From a virus: DNA of 21,111 nucleotides. The position numbers and the translations under genes are program-made. The notes under the pieces were generated by a model. It searched no databases. It saw only the letters and a program-made list of their open reading frames with translations, and was not told the origin of the DNA. Positions 14,498-20,193 of this stretch are shown here, in pieces. The first letter of the stretch is position 1. Every line of letters starts with the position of its first letter. The stretch spans positions 1 through 21,111 of the IMG/VR virus record IMGVR_UViG_3300023116_000434. One strand, given 5' to 3'.

Positions 14498-14682
14498 CTT
14501 TTGTATAGGTCGGGGCGAAGCTCTGCCCTGTCGATGCCTGTTGCCTCTTCGATTTGGAGGATCCTGCGGTCAGGAATTCCTCGCTCGGATCGCCGCCATT
14601 TGTAGACGGCCATTCGAGTCACATCCAGCTTGCTCGCTAACTGAGCGATATTAATTTCATCCCATACTTTACTTGGGGTCAT
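14494..14682 (-). CDS. Cro-like helix-turn-helix repressor (YdaS-like)
   Basis: A 62-aa protein made of a single helix-turn-helix: INIAQLASKLDVTRMAVYKWRRSERGIPDRRILQIEEATGIDRAEL. The pattern (AQLA..L.V....VYKWR....IP..R.LQIE..TGI) matches Cro/YdaS-type phage regulators. The ATG at 14682 has GGAGG 6 bases upstream. It is the first leftward gene, divergent from the CI-like gene across a 183-base region with inverted repeats, the normal place of Cro. It overlaps PrimPol by 4 bases, so repressor and replication protein are made together. Confidence 0.82.
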   Translation of the reverse strand: MTPSKVWDEINIAQLASKLDVTRMAVYKWRRSERGIPDRRILQIEEATGIDRAELRPDLYKR

Positions 14683-14710
14683 GTCTTGCCTCCGTACAGA
14701 AGCGGCAAGC

Positions 14711-14727
14711 GTAACTCATAACGTTAC
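14711..14727. promoter_or_regulatory. Inverted repeat GTAAC-N7-GTTAC in the leader of the Cro-like gene
   Basis: GTAAC (14711-14715) and GTTAC (14723-14727) form an inverted repeat 29 bases before the Cro-like start codon. It resembles the GTTAC/GTAAC sites at 9606-9660, so a second regulator or Cro itself may bind here. Confidence 0.35.
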
Positions 14728-14732
14728 AACGT

Positions 14733-14749
14733 GTAAACATTTTGTTTAA
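14733..14749. promoter_or_regulatory. Operator O1 of the divergent switch
   Basis: GTAAAC-ATTTT-GTTTAA: two 6-base arms with a 5-base spacer, one mismatch. It lies about 50 bases before the Cro-like start and overlaps a weak leftward promoter candidate (TTAAAC, 17 bases, TAACGT). Confidence 0.6.
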
Positions 14750-14803
14750 GAAGGTCCGAGGAGGCCCAATAACGTCCAGCAAAGTCCATAAAGGTACAGC
14801 GTG

Positions 14804-14832
14804 TTGCTTAACGTAAACCAAACGTTTACACT
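14804..14832 (+). promoter_or_regulatory. Candidate promoter for the CI-like gene
   Basis: TTGCTT (14804-14809), a 17-base spacer and TACACT (14827-14832) form a reasonable sigma70-type promoter 34 bases before the CI-like ATG. Operator O2 overlaps the spacer and -10, so autoregulation by repression is likely. Confidence 0.5.
14813..14829. promoter_or_regulatory. Operator O2 of the divergent switch (perfect)
   Basis: GTAAAC-CAAAC-GTTTAC: perfect 6-base arms with a 5-base spacer, overlapping the CI-gene promoter candidate and extending on the right to GTTTACAC, a half-site also seen at O1 and O4. Confidence 0.7.
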
Positions 14833-14865
14833 ATTTTCCTTTGCCCGTTTCAAACGGAAGGTGTG

Positions 14866-15243
14866 ATGAGTAAAACCTTTTCTGAAAAACTTAAAAATCT
14901 CCGAGAGGCTCGAGGGATGAGCCTGCGCACGATGGCGGCCGAGCTAACTCGGCTTGGAGAACCCACGAGCCATGCAGCAATTGCGCGGTGGGAATCTACG
15001 CTCCAAAAAGATTTATCTAGGCTACCTCGGCGATCTGCAGTGGCGGCGATTTCAAAATTATTTAACGTGGCGCCAAGCTGGCTGCTCGAGGATGTGCTGA
15101 TCGAAAGCACATCGAAGGGGACGAGAGCGGACAAGTTCGGAGACTTAGACTTATTAACCGATGGGGAATTCGATGCTCTGTTGGCGGTAAAGACAGCGTT
15201 CCTCAAGGCTCGACAAAACAATAGAGCGAAAATGGATGCGTAA
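14866..15243 (+). CDS. CI-like lysogeny repressor, short form without S24 peptidase domain
   Basis: A 125-aa protein with an XRE-type helix-turn-helix in residues about 4-75: FSEKLKNLREARGMSLRTMAAELTRLG, SHAAIARWES and ISKLFNVAPSWLLED. The C-terminal 45 residues are helical (LLTDGEFDALLAVKTAFLKARQN) and may dimerise. There is no S24 self-cleavage domain, so RecA-triggered autoproteolysis of this protein is not expected. The ATG at 14866 follows GGAAGG; a GTG at 14863 also opens the frame. It is divergent from the Cro-like gene and overlaps the next gene by 8 bases. It is the best candidate to bind the four GTAAAC/GTTTAC operators. Confidence 0.82.
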   Translation: MSKTFSEKLKNLREARGMSLRTMAAELTRLGEPTSHAAIARWESTLQKDLSRLPRRSAVAAISKLFNVAPSWLLEDVLIESTSKGTRADKFGDLDLLTDGEFDALLAVKTAFLKARQNNRAKMDA

Positions 15244-15655
15244 AAAAATTGCTGAGAGAGAAATAAAAAAAGCGATAGATGAAACGTTCTTGAGTGACCT
15301 AGTCCAGGTAGGCACTAACGTCTATGGCACGACCTACTTCGTCATCAACCCAGAAGAGCGGCCTGATCTGCATGAGATCGCTCACCGCCCGATGAGCTGG
15401 GAAAGATTCCTGAGCAATAGATCAGTCCAAAAAGCGATAGAAACAAATGACGTGTTTCAAAGATCCGTGCAAACAAACGGAGTATTCGTTTCTGAGGGCT
15501 ACACCTTGTCGATCTGCGTATGCTACCAAGGCGCAGTGCATGTGAAGTACCTCCCGCGCACGCTGCACGAAACGCTTCGCTGGTACTCCAAAGAGAATGG
15601 CATCTTCATCGCCTGGCCAATGCTGCAAGCCGTTAAGGAGACCGCTCGCGCTTAG
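15236..15655 (+). CDS. Unknown protein coupled to the CI-like repressor (139 aa)
   Basis: A 139-aa protein starting MRKKIAEREIKKAIDETF. It appears to be a mixed alpha/beta globular domain: VGTNVYGTTYFVINPEE, a helical middle (MSWERFLSNRSVQKAIETNDVF) and strands GYTLSICVCYQGAVHVKYLP followed by LHETLRWYSKENGIFIAWP. No signal peptide, membrane segment or known motif is visible. It overlaps the repressor stop by 8 bases, so both are made from one message in the lysogen. Such placement suits a repressor partner, an anti-repressor target or a lysogenic-conversion or superinfection protein; the sequence does not decide between them. Confidence 0.7.
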   Translation: MRKKIAEREIKKAIDETFLSDLVQVGTNVYGTTYFVINPEERPDLHEIAHRPMSWERFLSNRSVQKAIETNDVFQRSVQTNGVFVSEGYTLSICVCYQGAVHVKYLPRTLHETLRWYSKENGIFIAWPMLQAVKETARA

Positions 15656-15680
15656 TGTAAAAAAATGGTTTACATATAAT
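15652..15680 (+). promoter_or_regulatory. Early rightward promoter for the recombination operon
   Basis: A perfect -10 hexamer TATAAT lies at 15675-15680. The best-spaced -35 at 17 bases is the weak TTAGTG (15652-15657), which includes the upstream stop codon. Operator O3 fills the spacer, and O4 lies about 15-30 bases past the expected start, so a bound repressor would block both binding and escape. Confidence 0.62.
15657..15673. promoter_or_regulatory. Operator O3 at the early promoter
   Basis: GTAAAA-AAATG-GTTTAC, one mismatch to the O2 arms, same 5-base spacer, inside the -35/-10 spacer of the early promoter. Confidence 0.6.
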
Positions 15681-15700
15681 ACATAGATCGTCTATTCTTC

Positions 15701-15717
15701 GTTTACACGACGTAAAC
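15701..15717. promoter_or_regulatory. Operator O4 at the early promoter (perfect, reversed arm order)
   Basis: GTTTAC-ACGAC-GTAAAC: perfect arms with a 5-base spacer but with the arm order reversed relative to O1-O3. The left half continues as GTTTACAC, the same extended half-site as at O1 (as its complement) and O2. It lies 11 bases before the next start codon, next to the ribosome binding site. Confidence 0.6.
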
Positions 15718-15728
15718 GGAGAGAGACG

Positions 15729-16142
15729 ATGCAACACGCGACACAAACGAACCAACCTTCGATCGATGCATTAGCCGACCAGTGGCTGATGATGAAGCAG
15801 CTCATCGCTAGCAACCAGGCTGAGCTTCTGCGAATCGAACAGAATTTAATTCCCCTTCTCAACGCCAAAGACGACGGCAGCGCGACCACGCATACGCCGC
15901 TCGGAAAGAAGGTCGTTTTAAAGAACAAAACGAACTACAAACTCGACGGCACGAAGCTCCTCAAGGTGCGTCAGAAAATCCCCGAGGCTTTGTTGCCGCT
16001 GAAAGTGAAAGAGCTGCTCGACGAGCCCCGCTTAAAGTATCTGCGCAACAACGAGCCAGAGGTCTACTCGATCTTTGCTGACGCTTTGACTGCAACCCCC
16101 GCAAAACCCAACGTGACTGTGGAGGTGACCGATGGCGTTTGA
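15729..16142 (+). CDS. Conserved phage protein encoded before Sak4 (137 aa)
   Basis: A 137-aa protein. The N-terminal half is a long helix (SIDALADQWLMMKQLIASNQAELLRIEQNLIPLL) likely to form a coiled coil; the C-terminal half has GKKVVLKNKTNYKLDGTKL and a segment LLDEPRLKYLRNNEPEVYSIFADALT. I recall this combination from phage proteins encoded just before Sak4-type ATPases (a DUF7173-like family). The ATG at 15729 has GGAGAGAG upstream and is the first gene after the operator-controlled early promoter. Its stop lies inside the Sak4-like gene (11-base overlap). A helper of recombination is inferred from constant neighbourhood only. Confidence 0.72.
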   Translation: MQHATQTNQPSIDALADQWLMMKQLIASNQAELLRIEQNLIPLLNAKDDGSATTHTPLGKKVVLKNKTNYKLDGTKLLKVRQKIPEALLPLKVKELLDEPRLKYLRNNEPEVYSIFADALTATPAKPNVTVEVTDGV

Positions 16143-16893
16143 TCTTTCTGCAGTCAAAAAGACGAGCGGCCTTAAGCCGCCGTTTATTGTGGTGTACGGA
16201 CAAGCCGGCGTCGGCAAGACGACGCTCGGCGCGCAAGCCCCCAACCCCGTGTTCCTGCAAACCGAATCAGGCGAAGGCACTCTTGAGATCAATGCGTTCC
16301 CGCAAGTGAAAGATTTTTCGGAGATGCTTGAAGCGATCGCGAGCCTCATCGAGCACGAGCACGATTATGAAACGCTTGTTATCGATAGTCTTGATCACCT
16401 CGAGCCGATCATCTGGAAAGAAGTGTGTAAGACCCAAGGCATCGATTCGATCGAGAAGCTGGGCTACGGCAAGGGCTACGTGTTTGCTCTCGACTATTGG
16501 CGCGAGCTGATGGCAGCGCTCAACGCACTCCGGGCCAAGAAGGGCATGGCGATCATCATGATCGCGCACACCCACATCCGTAAGTTTGAGTCGCCTGACT
16601 CCGACACCTACGACCGATACGAAATAAAGCTGCATGCAAAAGCTAGCGGTCTAGTCCAAGAGAGCGTCGATGCTGTGCTCTTCGCAAAGCATGTAGTGGT
16701 AACGAAGAAAGAAGACAAGGGCTTTGGACAAACGCGCGTGCGCGGCGTGAGCACTGGCGAGCGTGTGCTGTGCGCGAACGAGAAGCCTGGCTTCGTGGCG
16801 AAGAATCGCTACGGGCTACCCGACGAGATCGACCTTTCCTGGTCGGCCTTCCAAGAAGCAATAGCAACCGCAATCAACGGAGAAACGAAATGA
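16132..16893 (+). CDS. Sak4-like RecA-fold ATPase (phage recombination)
   Basis: A 253-aa protein with the reduced RecA core of Sak4-type phage recombinases, which anneal single strands in homologous recombination. Walker A GQAGVGKT is at residues 23-30, the family motif FLQTESGEGTLEINAFP follows, and Walker B is TLVIDSLDHLE (about 82-92), then MAIIMIAHTHIRKFESPD and RYEIKLHAKASGLVQESVDAVLF. The ATG at 16132 has an excellent GGAGGTG box. It is coupled at both ends: an 11-base overlap with the upstream gene and an ATGA overlap with the DUF669 gene. Together with the next two genes it forms a complete recombination set of ATPase, ssDNA-binding type protein and exonuclease. Confidence 0.87.
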   Translation: MAFDLSAVKKTSGLKPPFIVVYGQAGVGKTTLGAQAPNPVFLQTESGEGTLEINAFPQVKDFSEMLEAIASLIEHEHDYETLVIDSLDHLEPIIWKEVCKTQGIDSIEKLGYGKGYVFALDYWRELMAALNALRAKKGMAIIMIAHTHIRKFESPDSDTYDRYEIKLHAKASGLVQESVDAVLFAKHVVVTKKEDKGFGQTRVRGVSTGERVLCANEKPGFVAKNRYGLPDEIDLSWSAFQEAIATAINGETK

Positions 16894-17390
16894 CGAGTTT
16901 TGCATTTGACGTAACGAGCGCGCCCGAGTTGGCGCCGGCACCGAGCAAGTACGCCCCAATCCCTGCGGGCGACTACAAAGCAATGATCACTGAAAGTGAG
17001 ATGAAGCCAACGCGCGCTGGCACTGGTCAGTACCTGCAGTTGGTTTGGGAGATCACAGACGGTCAGCATGCCGATCGAAAGATTTGGGATCGCTTGAACC
17101 TAGTGAATCCAAACCCCACCGCTGTCGATATTGCTAAGCGAGACCTTGCGAGCATCATGCGTGCAGTTGGCCTCGACAAGATCGATGACACCGAGCAGCT
17201 ACATTACAAAGAAGTCATGATCACCGTCACCGTTCGTAAAGGCGACAACGGCTACGAAGACAGCAACGAAATTAAAGCCTACGCCCCGGCCGGCCGCTCC
17301 GCGCCCGCCGCAGCGCCCGCAGCCCCTGCTGCTGTCGCGACCCCCGCTGCCGCGCCTGCGTCAGTGCCCGGCAAGAAGCCCTGGGAGTAG
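16890..17390 (+). CDS. DUF669 protein, SSB-like partner of Sak4
   Basis: A 166-aa protein. The start is the ATG at 16890, which overlaps the Sak4-like stop (ATGA); the frame continues further upstream but only inside the Sak4 gene. The DUF669 signature is clear: YAPIPAGDYKAMITESEMKPT, GQYLQLVWEITDGQHADRKIWDRLNLVNPNPTAVDIAKRDLASIMRAVG in pieces (about residues 20-90), then YKEVMITVTVRKGDNGYEDSNEIKAY. The last 35 residues are an Ala/Pro-rich linker ending GKKPWE, like the disordered tail of SSB proteins, though the tip is not the classical acidic DDIPF. Members of this family are often the phage substitute for SSB. Confidence 0.85.
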   Translation: MTSFAFDVTSAPELAPAPSKYAPIPAGDYKAMITESEMKPTRAGTGQYLQLVWEITDGQHADRKIWDRLNLVNPNPTAVDIAKRDLASIMRAVGLDKIDDTEQLHYKEVMITVTVRKGDNGYEDSNEIKAYAPAGRSAPAAAPAAPAAVATPAAAPASVPGKKPWE

Positions 17391-17393
17391 GTC

Positions 17394-18440
17394 ATGGTTG
17401 CCCTGCCGGAGGAGCAGCACACCACCCTCAAACTTGTGGAGCGAGCGACAGAGGAGGCGCAGGCCAGCGGTGCTGGCCGCGCCCACCTCGGCGCAAGCTT
17501 GATCGGTGATGAGTGCCAGAAAAAGCTGTGGTTCATTTTTCGTTGGGCTTCGCAAACCAAACATCCTGCTCGCCTGCTTCGATTGTTTAATCGCGGCGCC
17601 CGCGAGGAAGAGGTGTTTAACTTCTTGCTGCGCCAGGCTGGCCTCAGCGTGTGGGACGTTGACCCGGACACCAATCAGCAATGGCGCGTTGAGGCGGTCG
17701 GCGGTCACTTTGGCGGCTCACTCGATGGCGTGGTCCAGGGTTTGGTTGAGGCGCCCAAGACGCCGCATGTGAGCGAGCAGAAGACGCACAACGAGAAGAG
17801 CTTCAAGAATGTGCGCGACAAGGGCGTCAAAGAGGCGAAGCCCGAGCACTACGCGCAGATGCAAACTTATATGCACCTGATGGGCCTCGAGCGCGCGTTG
17901 TACCAGGCTGTCAACAAGAACGACGACGAGCTGTACTACGAGCGCGTGAAGTACGACAAGCAGGTTGCTGAGGGCTTGCTCGCGAAAGCCGAGCGAATCA
18001 TTACGAGCGACCTGCCGCCCGAGGGGATCAGTCACGATCCTGCGTTCTTCAAATGCAAATACTGCGACCAGAGCAGCGTCTGTCACGGCAATCGAATCCC
18101 GCAAGCCAATTGCAGAACGTGTTGTTTTGCGACGCCCGAGCTGGACGGAGACGCGCGCTGGTCATGCAGCAAGCATCAAAAAGATTTAGGGAATGAAGAC
18201 CAACGTCTCGGCTGCGAACAGCATTTGTTCATCCCTGCGCTGCTTACCAACTGGGCTGAATGCATCGACGGCGATGATGACGCGGTGCGCTATCGCAACA
18301 AATCGACCGGCGCCGAGTTTGTGAATGGCGAAGGCGGGTTCACGTCCAAAGAGATGGCGGCGGTGATCGACGTGAGCGTCCTTGGCGATCCGATCGTTGA
18401 CACGTTCAAGCAGGAATTCGGTGCGGAGGTCGTTGGTTAG
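17394..18440 (+). CDS. Fe-S PD-(D/E)XK exonuclease, RecB/Cas4-like
   Basis: A 348-aa nuclease that probably resects DNA ends for Sak4. RecB-family motifs are in order: Glu around residues 71-73 (AREEEVF), FGGSLDGV with Asp111, SEQKTHNEK with Glu128 and Lys130, and QMQTYMHL with Gln155 and Tyr159. An Fe-S cluster of the Cas4/AddB type is indicated by Cys41 (GDECQKKLWF) with Cys221, Cys224 and Cys230 (CKYCDQSSVC). Directly after it is an extra Cys cluster (Cys240, 243, 244, 258, 274 plus His261), enough for a zinc site and not part of the basic family plan as I know it. The ATG at 17394 is 3 bases past the preceding stop with GGAG upstream. The gene ends one base before the methyltransferase start. 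Confidence 0.86.
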   Translation: MVALPEEQHTTLKLVERATEEAQASGAGRAHLGASLIGDECQKKLWFIFRWASQTKHPARLLRLFNRGAREEEVFNFLLRQAGLSVWDVDPDTNQQWRVEAVGGHFGGSLDGVVQGLVEAPKTPHVSEQKTHNEKSFKNVRDKGVKEAKPEHYAQMQTYMHLMGLERALYQAVNKNDDELYYERVKYDKQVAEGLLAKAERIITSDLPPEGISHDPAFFKCKYCDQSSVCHGNRIPQANCRTCCFATPELDGDARWSCSKHQKDLGNEDQRLGCEQHLFIPALLTNWAECIDGDDDAVRYRNKSTGAEFVNGEGGFTSKEMAAVIDVSVLGDPIVDTFKQEFGAEVVG

Positions 18441-19423
18441 TGTGGATAGTGCCGAAAACCCTGCAAGCGTCATTGCCTTTTGCGCTGGATACGGTGGCAT
18501 CGAGCGAGGACTTGAACTCGCTGGCGTCAACCATCGAGTCGTCGCTTATGTGGAGATCGAAGCCTTCGCCATTGCGAACTTGGTTGCAAAGATGGAAGCG
18601 GGAGCCTTGGCTTCAGCGCCTATTTGGTCGGATCTTAAAACCTTCCCAGCACACCTGTTTCGAGATCGAGTGGATCTCGTCACTGGCGGCTACCCATGTC
18701 AGCCATTTAGCAACGCAGGCAAACGACGCGGAACAGAAGACCCTAGACACCTTTGGCCCTACCTCAAAGACCATGTGCGGACAATTAGACCTGTTCAGTG
18801 TTTCTTTGAAAACGTCGAAGGACACATCAATCGAGGACTCCAAGAAGTTGTCGGAGACTTGGAAGAACTTGGTTACGAAGCGACGTGGGGAGTATTTAGT
18901 GCGTCAGAAGTTGGCGCACCGCATCAAAGAAAACGAGTCTTCATCTTGGCCGACGCCAACGGTGGACTCTTCAACAGTTCGCAACAAGAAGTACAACCAA
19001 GGTGGAATGCCGTTACAGATGGCAGCAAAACTTTGGCCGACCCCAACAGCGAGCGACAGCGAAGGAGGACCGAGGCAACAGGACGGCAAACGGGGCCGAG
19101 CTCTAAAGGACTTGCCCAACGCGCCGTGGATGACACCGTTAGTGCAGGACTCACGGCACAGCGGAACCAATCCGTCGAAGAACGGAGCGAGGATGTTACT
19201 AGCCAACCAAGTGCATTGGCCGACGCCGACATCGAGAGACTGGAAGGACACACCTGGGATGGCAACACAAGCTGGGAGCCGAAGCAGGCTGGACCAATTA
19301 CCCAGAGCAGTTTTTGCAAACAATGGGGATCAGAAATCTGGTCAGTTGAACCCAACGTGGGTCGAGTGGTTGATGGGTCTACCTTTAGGGTGGACAGACT
19401 TAGGCTTTTGGGCAACGGAGTAG
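18440..19423 (+). CDS. Overprinted open frame inside the methyltransferase gene (up to 327 aa)
   Basis: A second frame on the same strand, shifted one base relative to the methyltransferase, stays open for 327 codons. It is not random-looking: it has three WPTPT repeats (residues 170-174, 199-203, 260-264), WKNLVTKRRGEYLVRQKLAHR before the first, SRDWKD after the third, and LNPTWVEWLMGLPLGWTDL at 303-321, only six residues before the stop. From memory these match a recurring phage protein family with unclear function. The conserved methyltransferase motifs and these motifs are encoded by the same bases: QRKRVFILADA lies over IKENESSSWPTPT, and GRVVDGSTFRVDRL over WVEWLMGLPLGWTDL. The start is uncertain: GTG 18440, or ATG at 18548 or 18773, none with a strong ribosome binding site. 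Translation could also arise by frameshifting from the main gene. It may instead be a by-product of codon bias. Confidence 0.45.
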   Translation: MWIVPKTLQASLPFALDTVASSEDLNSLASTIESSLMWRSKPSPLRTWLQRWKREPWLQRLFGRILKPSQHTCFEIEWISSLAATHVSHLATQANDAEQKTLDTFGPTSKTMCGQLDLFSVSLKTSKDTSIEDSKKLSETWKNLVTKRRGEYLVRQKLAHRIKENESSSWPTPTVDSSTVRNKKYNQGGMPLQMAAKLWPTPTASDSEGGPRQQDGKRGRALKDLPNAPWMTPLVQDSRHSGTNPSKNGARMLLANQVHWPTPTSRDWKDTPGMATQAGSRSRLDQLPRAVFANNGDQKSGQLNPTWVEWLMGLPLGWTDLGFWATE

Positions 19424-19497
19424 TGCCGCAGCAGGCAGCAAAAGCATGGATAGTTTTGAGTGAGCAGGTAAATGAGAAAGATGACGATCGAGTTTGA
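18442..19497 (+). CDS. dcm: C5-cytosine DNA methyltransferase
   Basis: A 351-aa enzyme (GTG start) that would methylate cytosine at C5, probably to protect phage DNA from host restriction. Motifs in order: I FCAGYGGIERGLELAG (13-28), II-III EIEAF and WSDLKTF, IV GGYPCQPFS with catalytic Cys86, VI FENVEG (122-127), VIII QRKRVFILA (162-170), IX-X GRVVDGSTFRVDRLRLLGNGVVPQQAAKAW at the C-terminus. Between VIII and IX the target-recognition part is polar, Gln/Arg/Ser-rich, with three LAD(A/P)(N/D) copies. The GTG at 18442 follows the exonuclease stop by one base with GGAGGT 11 bases before it; an ATG at 18382 in the same frame lies inside the exonuclease gene. Another open frame covers nearly the whole gene. 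Confidence 0.88.
   Translation: MDSAENPASVIAFCAGYGGIERGLELAGVNHRVVAYVEIEAFAIANLVAKMEAGALASAPIWSDLKTFPAHLFRDRVDLVTGGYPCQPFSNAGKRRGTEDPRHLWPYLKDHVRTIRPVQCFFENVEGHINRGLQEVVGDLEELGYEATWGVFSASEVGAPHQRKRVFILADANGGLFNSSQQEVQPRWNAVTDGSKTLADPNSERQRRRTEATGRQTGPSSKGLAQRAVDDTVSAGLTAQRNQSVEERSEDVTSQPSALADADIERLEGHTWDGNTSWEPKQAGPITQSSFCKQWGSEIWSVEPNVGRVVDGSTFRVDRLRLLGNGVVPQQAAKAWIVLSEQVNEKDDDRV
18947..19231 (+). repeat. Three dispersed direct repeats TGGCCGACSCCRAC inside the methyltransferase gene
   Basis: Copies of a 14-base element begin at 18947, 19034 and 19217 (TGGCCGACGCCAAC, TGGCCGACCCCAAC, TGGCCGACGCCGAC). They encode LADAN/LADPN/LADAD in the methyltransferase frame and WPTPT in the overlapping frame. 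They could support slippage or internal recombination, or simply reflect repeated protein motifs. Confidence 0.7.
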
Positions 19498-19636
19498 AGA
19501 ACAAGATGTCGAGGAGTTGATCGAGCTGTTCAAAGAAATTAATCAGCAAATCAAATTGACTCAAGACATGGTGGGGGTGCTGCTTGCGAGAGCGTACAAA
19601 GAAAAAGGAAGTTTCGACTTCTCTGATACTCACTAA
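19472..19636 (+). CDS. Small acidic helical protein after methyltransferase (54 aa)
   Basis: A 54-aa frame starting MRKMTIEFEEQDVEE and ending SFDFSDTH. The first half is acidic and helical (ELIELFKEINQQIKLTQDMV), probably a coiled coil. The ATG at 19472 lies in the 3' end of the methyltransferase gene (26-base overlap) just after AGCAGG; a second ATG is at 19481. The stop is 4 bases before the next start, so it sits in the operon without gaps. No family is recognised; the case for coding rests on spacing, ribosome binding site and helix pattern. Confidence 0.6.
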   Translation: MRKMTIEFEEQDVEELIELFKEINQQIKLTQDMVGVLLARAYKEKGSFDFSDTH

Positions 19637-19640
19637 GCGC

Positions 19641-19778
19641 ATGCACGAGTATCCGTCTTGTTATTACTGCGACGAGATGGTGATCGACTGGTGCGCGATC
19701 TATAAGAGCGTGCCGCCGGTCGAGTTCACCGTTAAGCAAAACGATTGCGAGTTTTTTAAGGACAGTCTCAGTGACTGA
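19641..19778 (+). CDS. Small cysteine-containing protein (45 aa)
   Basis: A 45-aa protein starting MHEYPSCYYCDEMVIDWCAIYK. Four Cys (CYYC, then Cys18 and Cys36) could bind one zinc ion. The ATG at 19641 is selected because it follows the previous stop by 4 bases; the frame opens earlier at 19584 inside the 54-aa gene. It overlaps the next gene by 8 bases. No family is recognised. Confidence 0.58.
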   Translation: MHEYPSCYYCDEMVIDWCAIYKSVPPVEFTVKQNDCEFFKDSLSD

Positions 19779-20193
19779 GATGGACACCAAAAATTTTCAG
19801 ATATGCATTTGCGGCAACTGGGTGCGCAGGACGACCGGCATCTGCCGCAAGTGTAGGGTCAAACACAAAATCACAGACGTGGAGATGTACTACGCACGCG
19901 AGCCGCAGAGATGGTTAACGAAGGCATGGCGTAGCGACTGGAGCATTGAGGAGGAGTTAGAGAATGAGCGCACTAGAGAGGCAAGTTGGGGGGGCTCACT
20001 ACAAGAGTTTCAAGATTCAACCAATTGTTTTCTGCGAGGCGAATGGCTTGTCGCCGATTGCAAGCAACATCATCAAATACGCTTGCCGCTACAAGACGAT
20101 TCGACGGCACGGAGTTCTTCGGCCGAATGTGGAGGATCTGCGCAAGATCATTCACTACGCGGAGATTGCGATACAGATGGAGCTGGAAGCTGA
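19771..20193 (+). CDS. Zinc-ribbon-like small protein, extended into the next gene (140 aa)
   Basis: The first 65 residues look genuine: CICGNWVRRTTGICRKC (CxC and CxxC) forms a small zinc ribbon, followed by a helix (EMYYAREPQRWLTKAW) and an acidic end (SIEEELENERTRE). The GTG at 19771 has AAGGA upstream; an ATG at 19780 is an alternative. From 19964 on, the frame runs inside the DUF3310 gene and its sequence turns polar and featureless, so the last 75 residues may simply be read-through of a frame with no early stop. It overlaps the preceding gene by 8 bases. Function is unknown; a DNA- or RNA-binding accessory is possible from the ribbon. Confidence 0.5.
   Translation: MTEMDTKNFQICICGNWVRRTTGICRKCRVKHKITDVEMYYAREPQRWLTKAWRSDWSIEEELENERTREASWGGSLQEFQDSTNCFLRGEWLVADCKQHHQIRLPLQDDSTARSSSAECGGSAQDHSLRGDCDTDGAGS

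Noticed and set aside
14850-15221. A 123-codon leftward frame opposite the CI-like gene
   Set aside because: Antisense of a helix-turn-helix repressor with a good start; no domain or ribosome binding site seen.
18904-19415. Two leftward frames (139 and 163 codons) opposite the methyltransferase
   Set aside because: They have no recognisable motif and lie in a region already read in two frames on the plus strand; third-position bias explains their openness.
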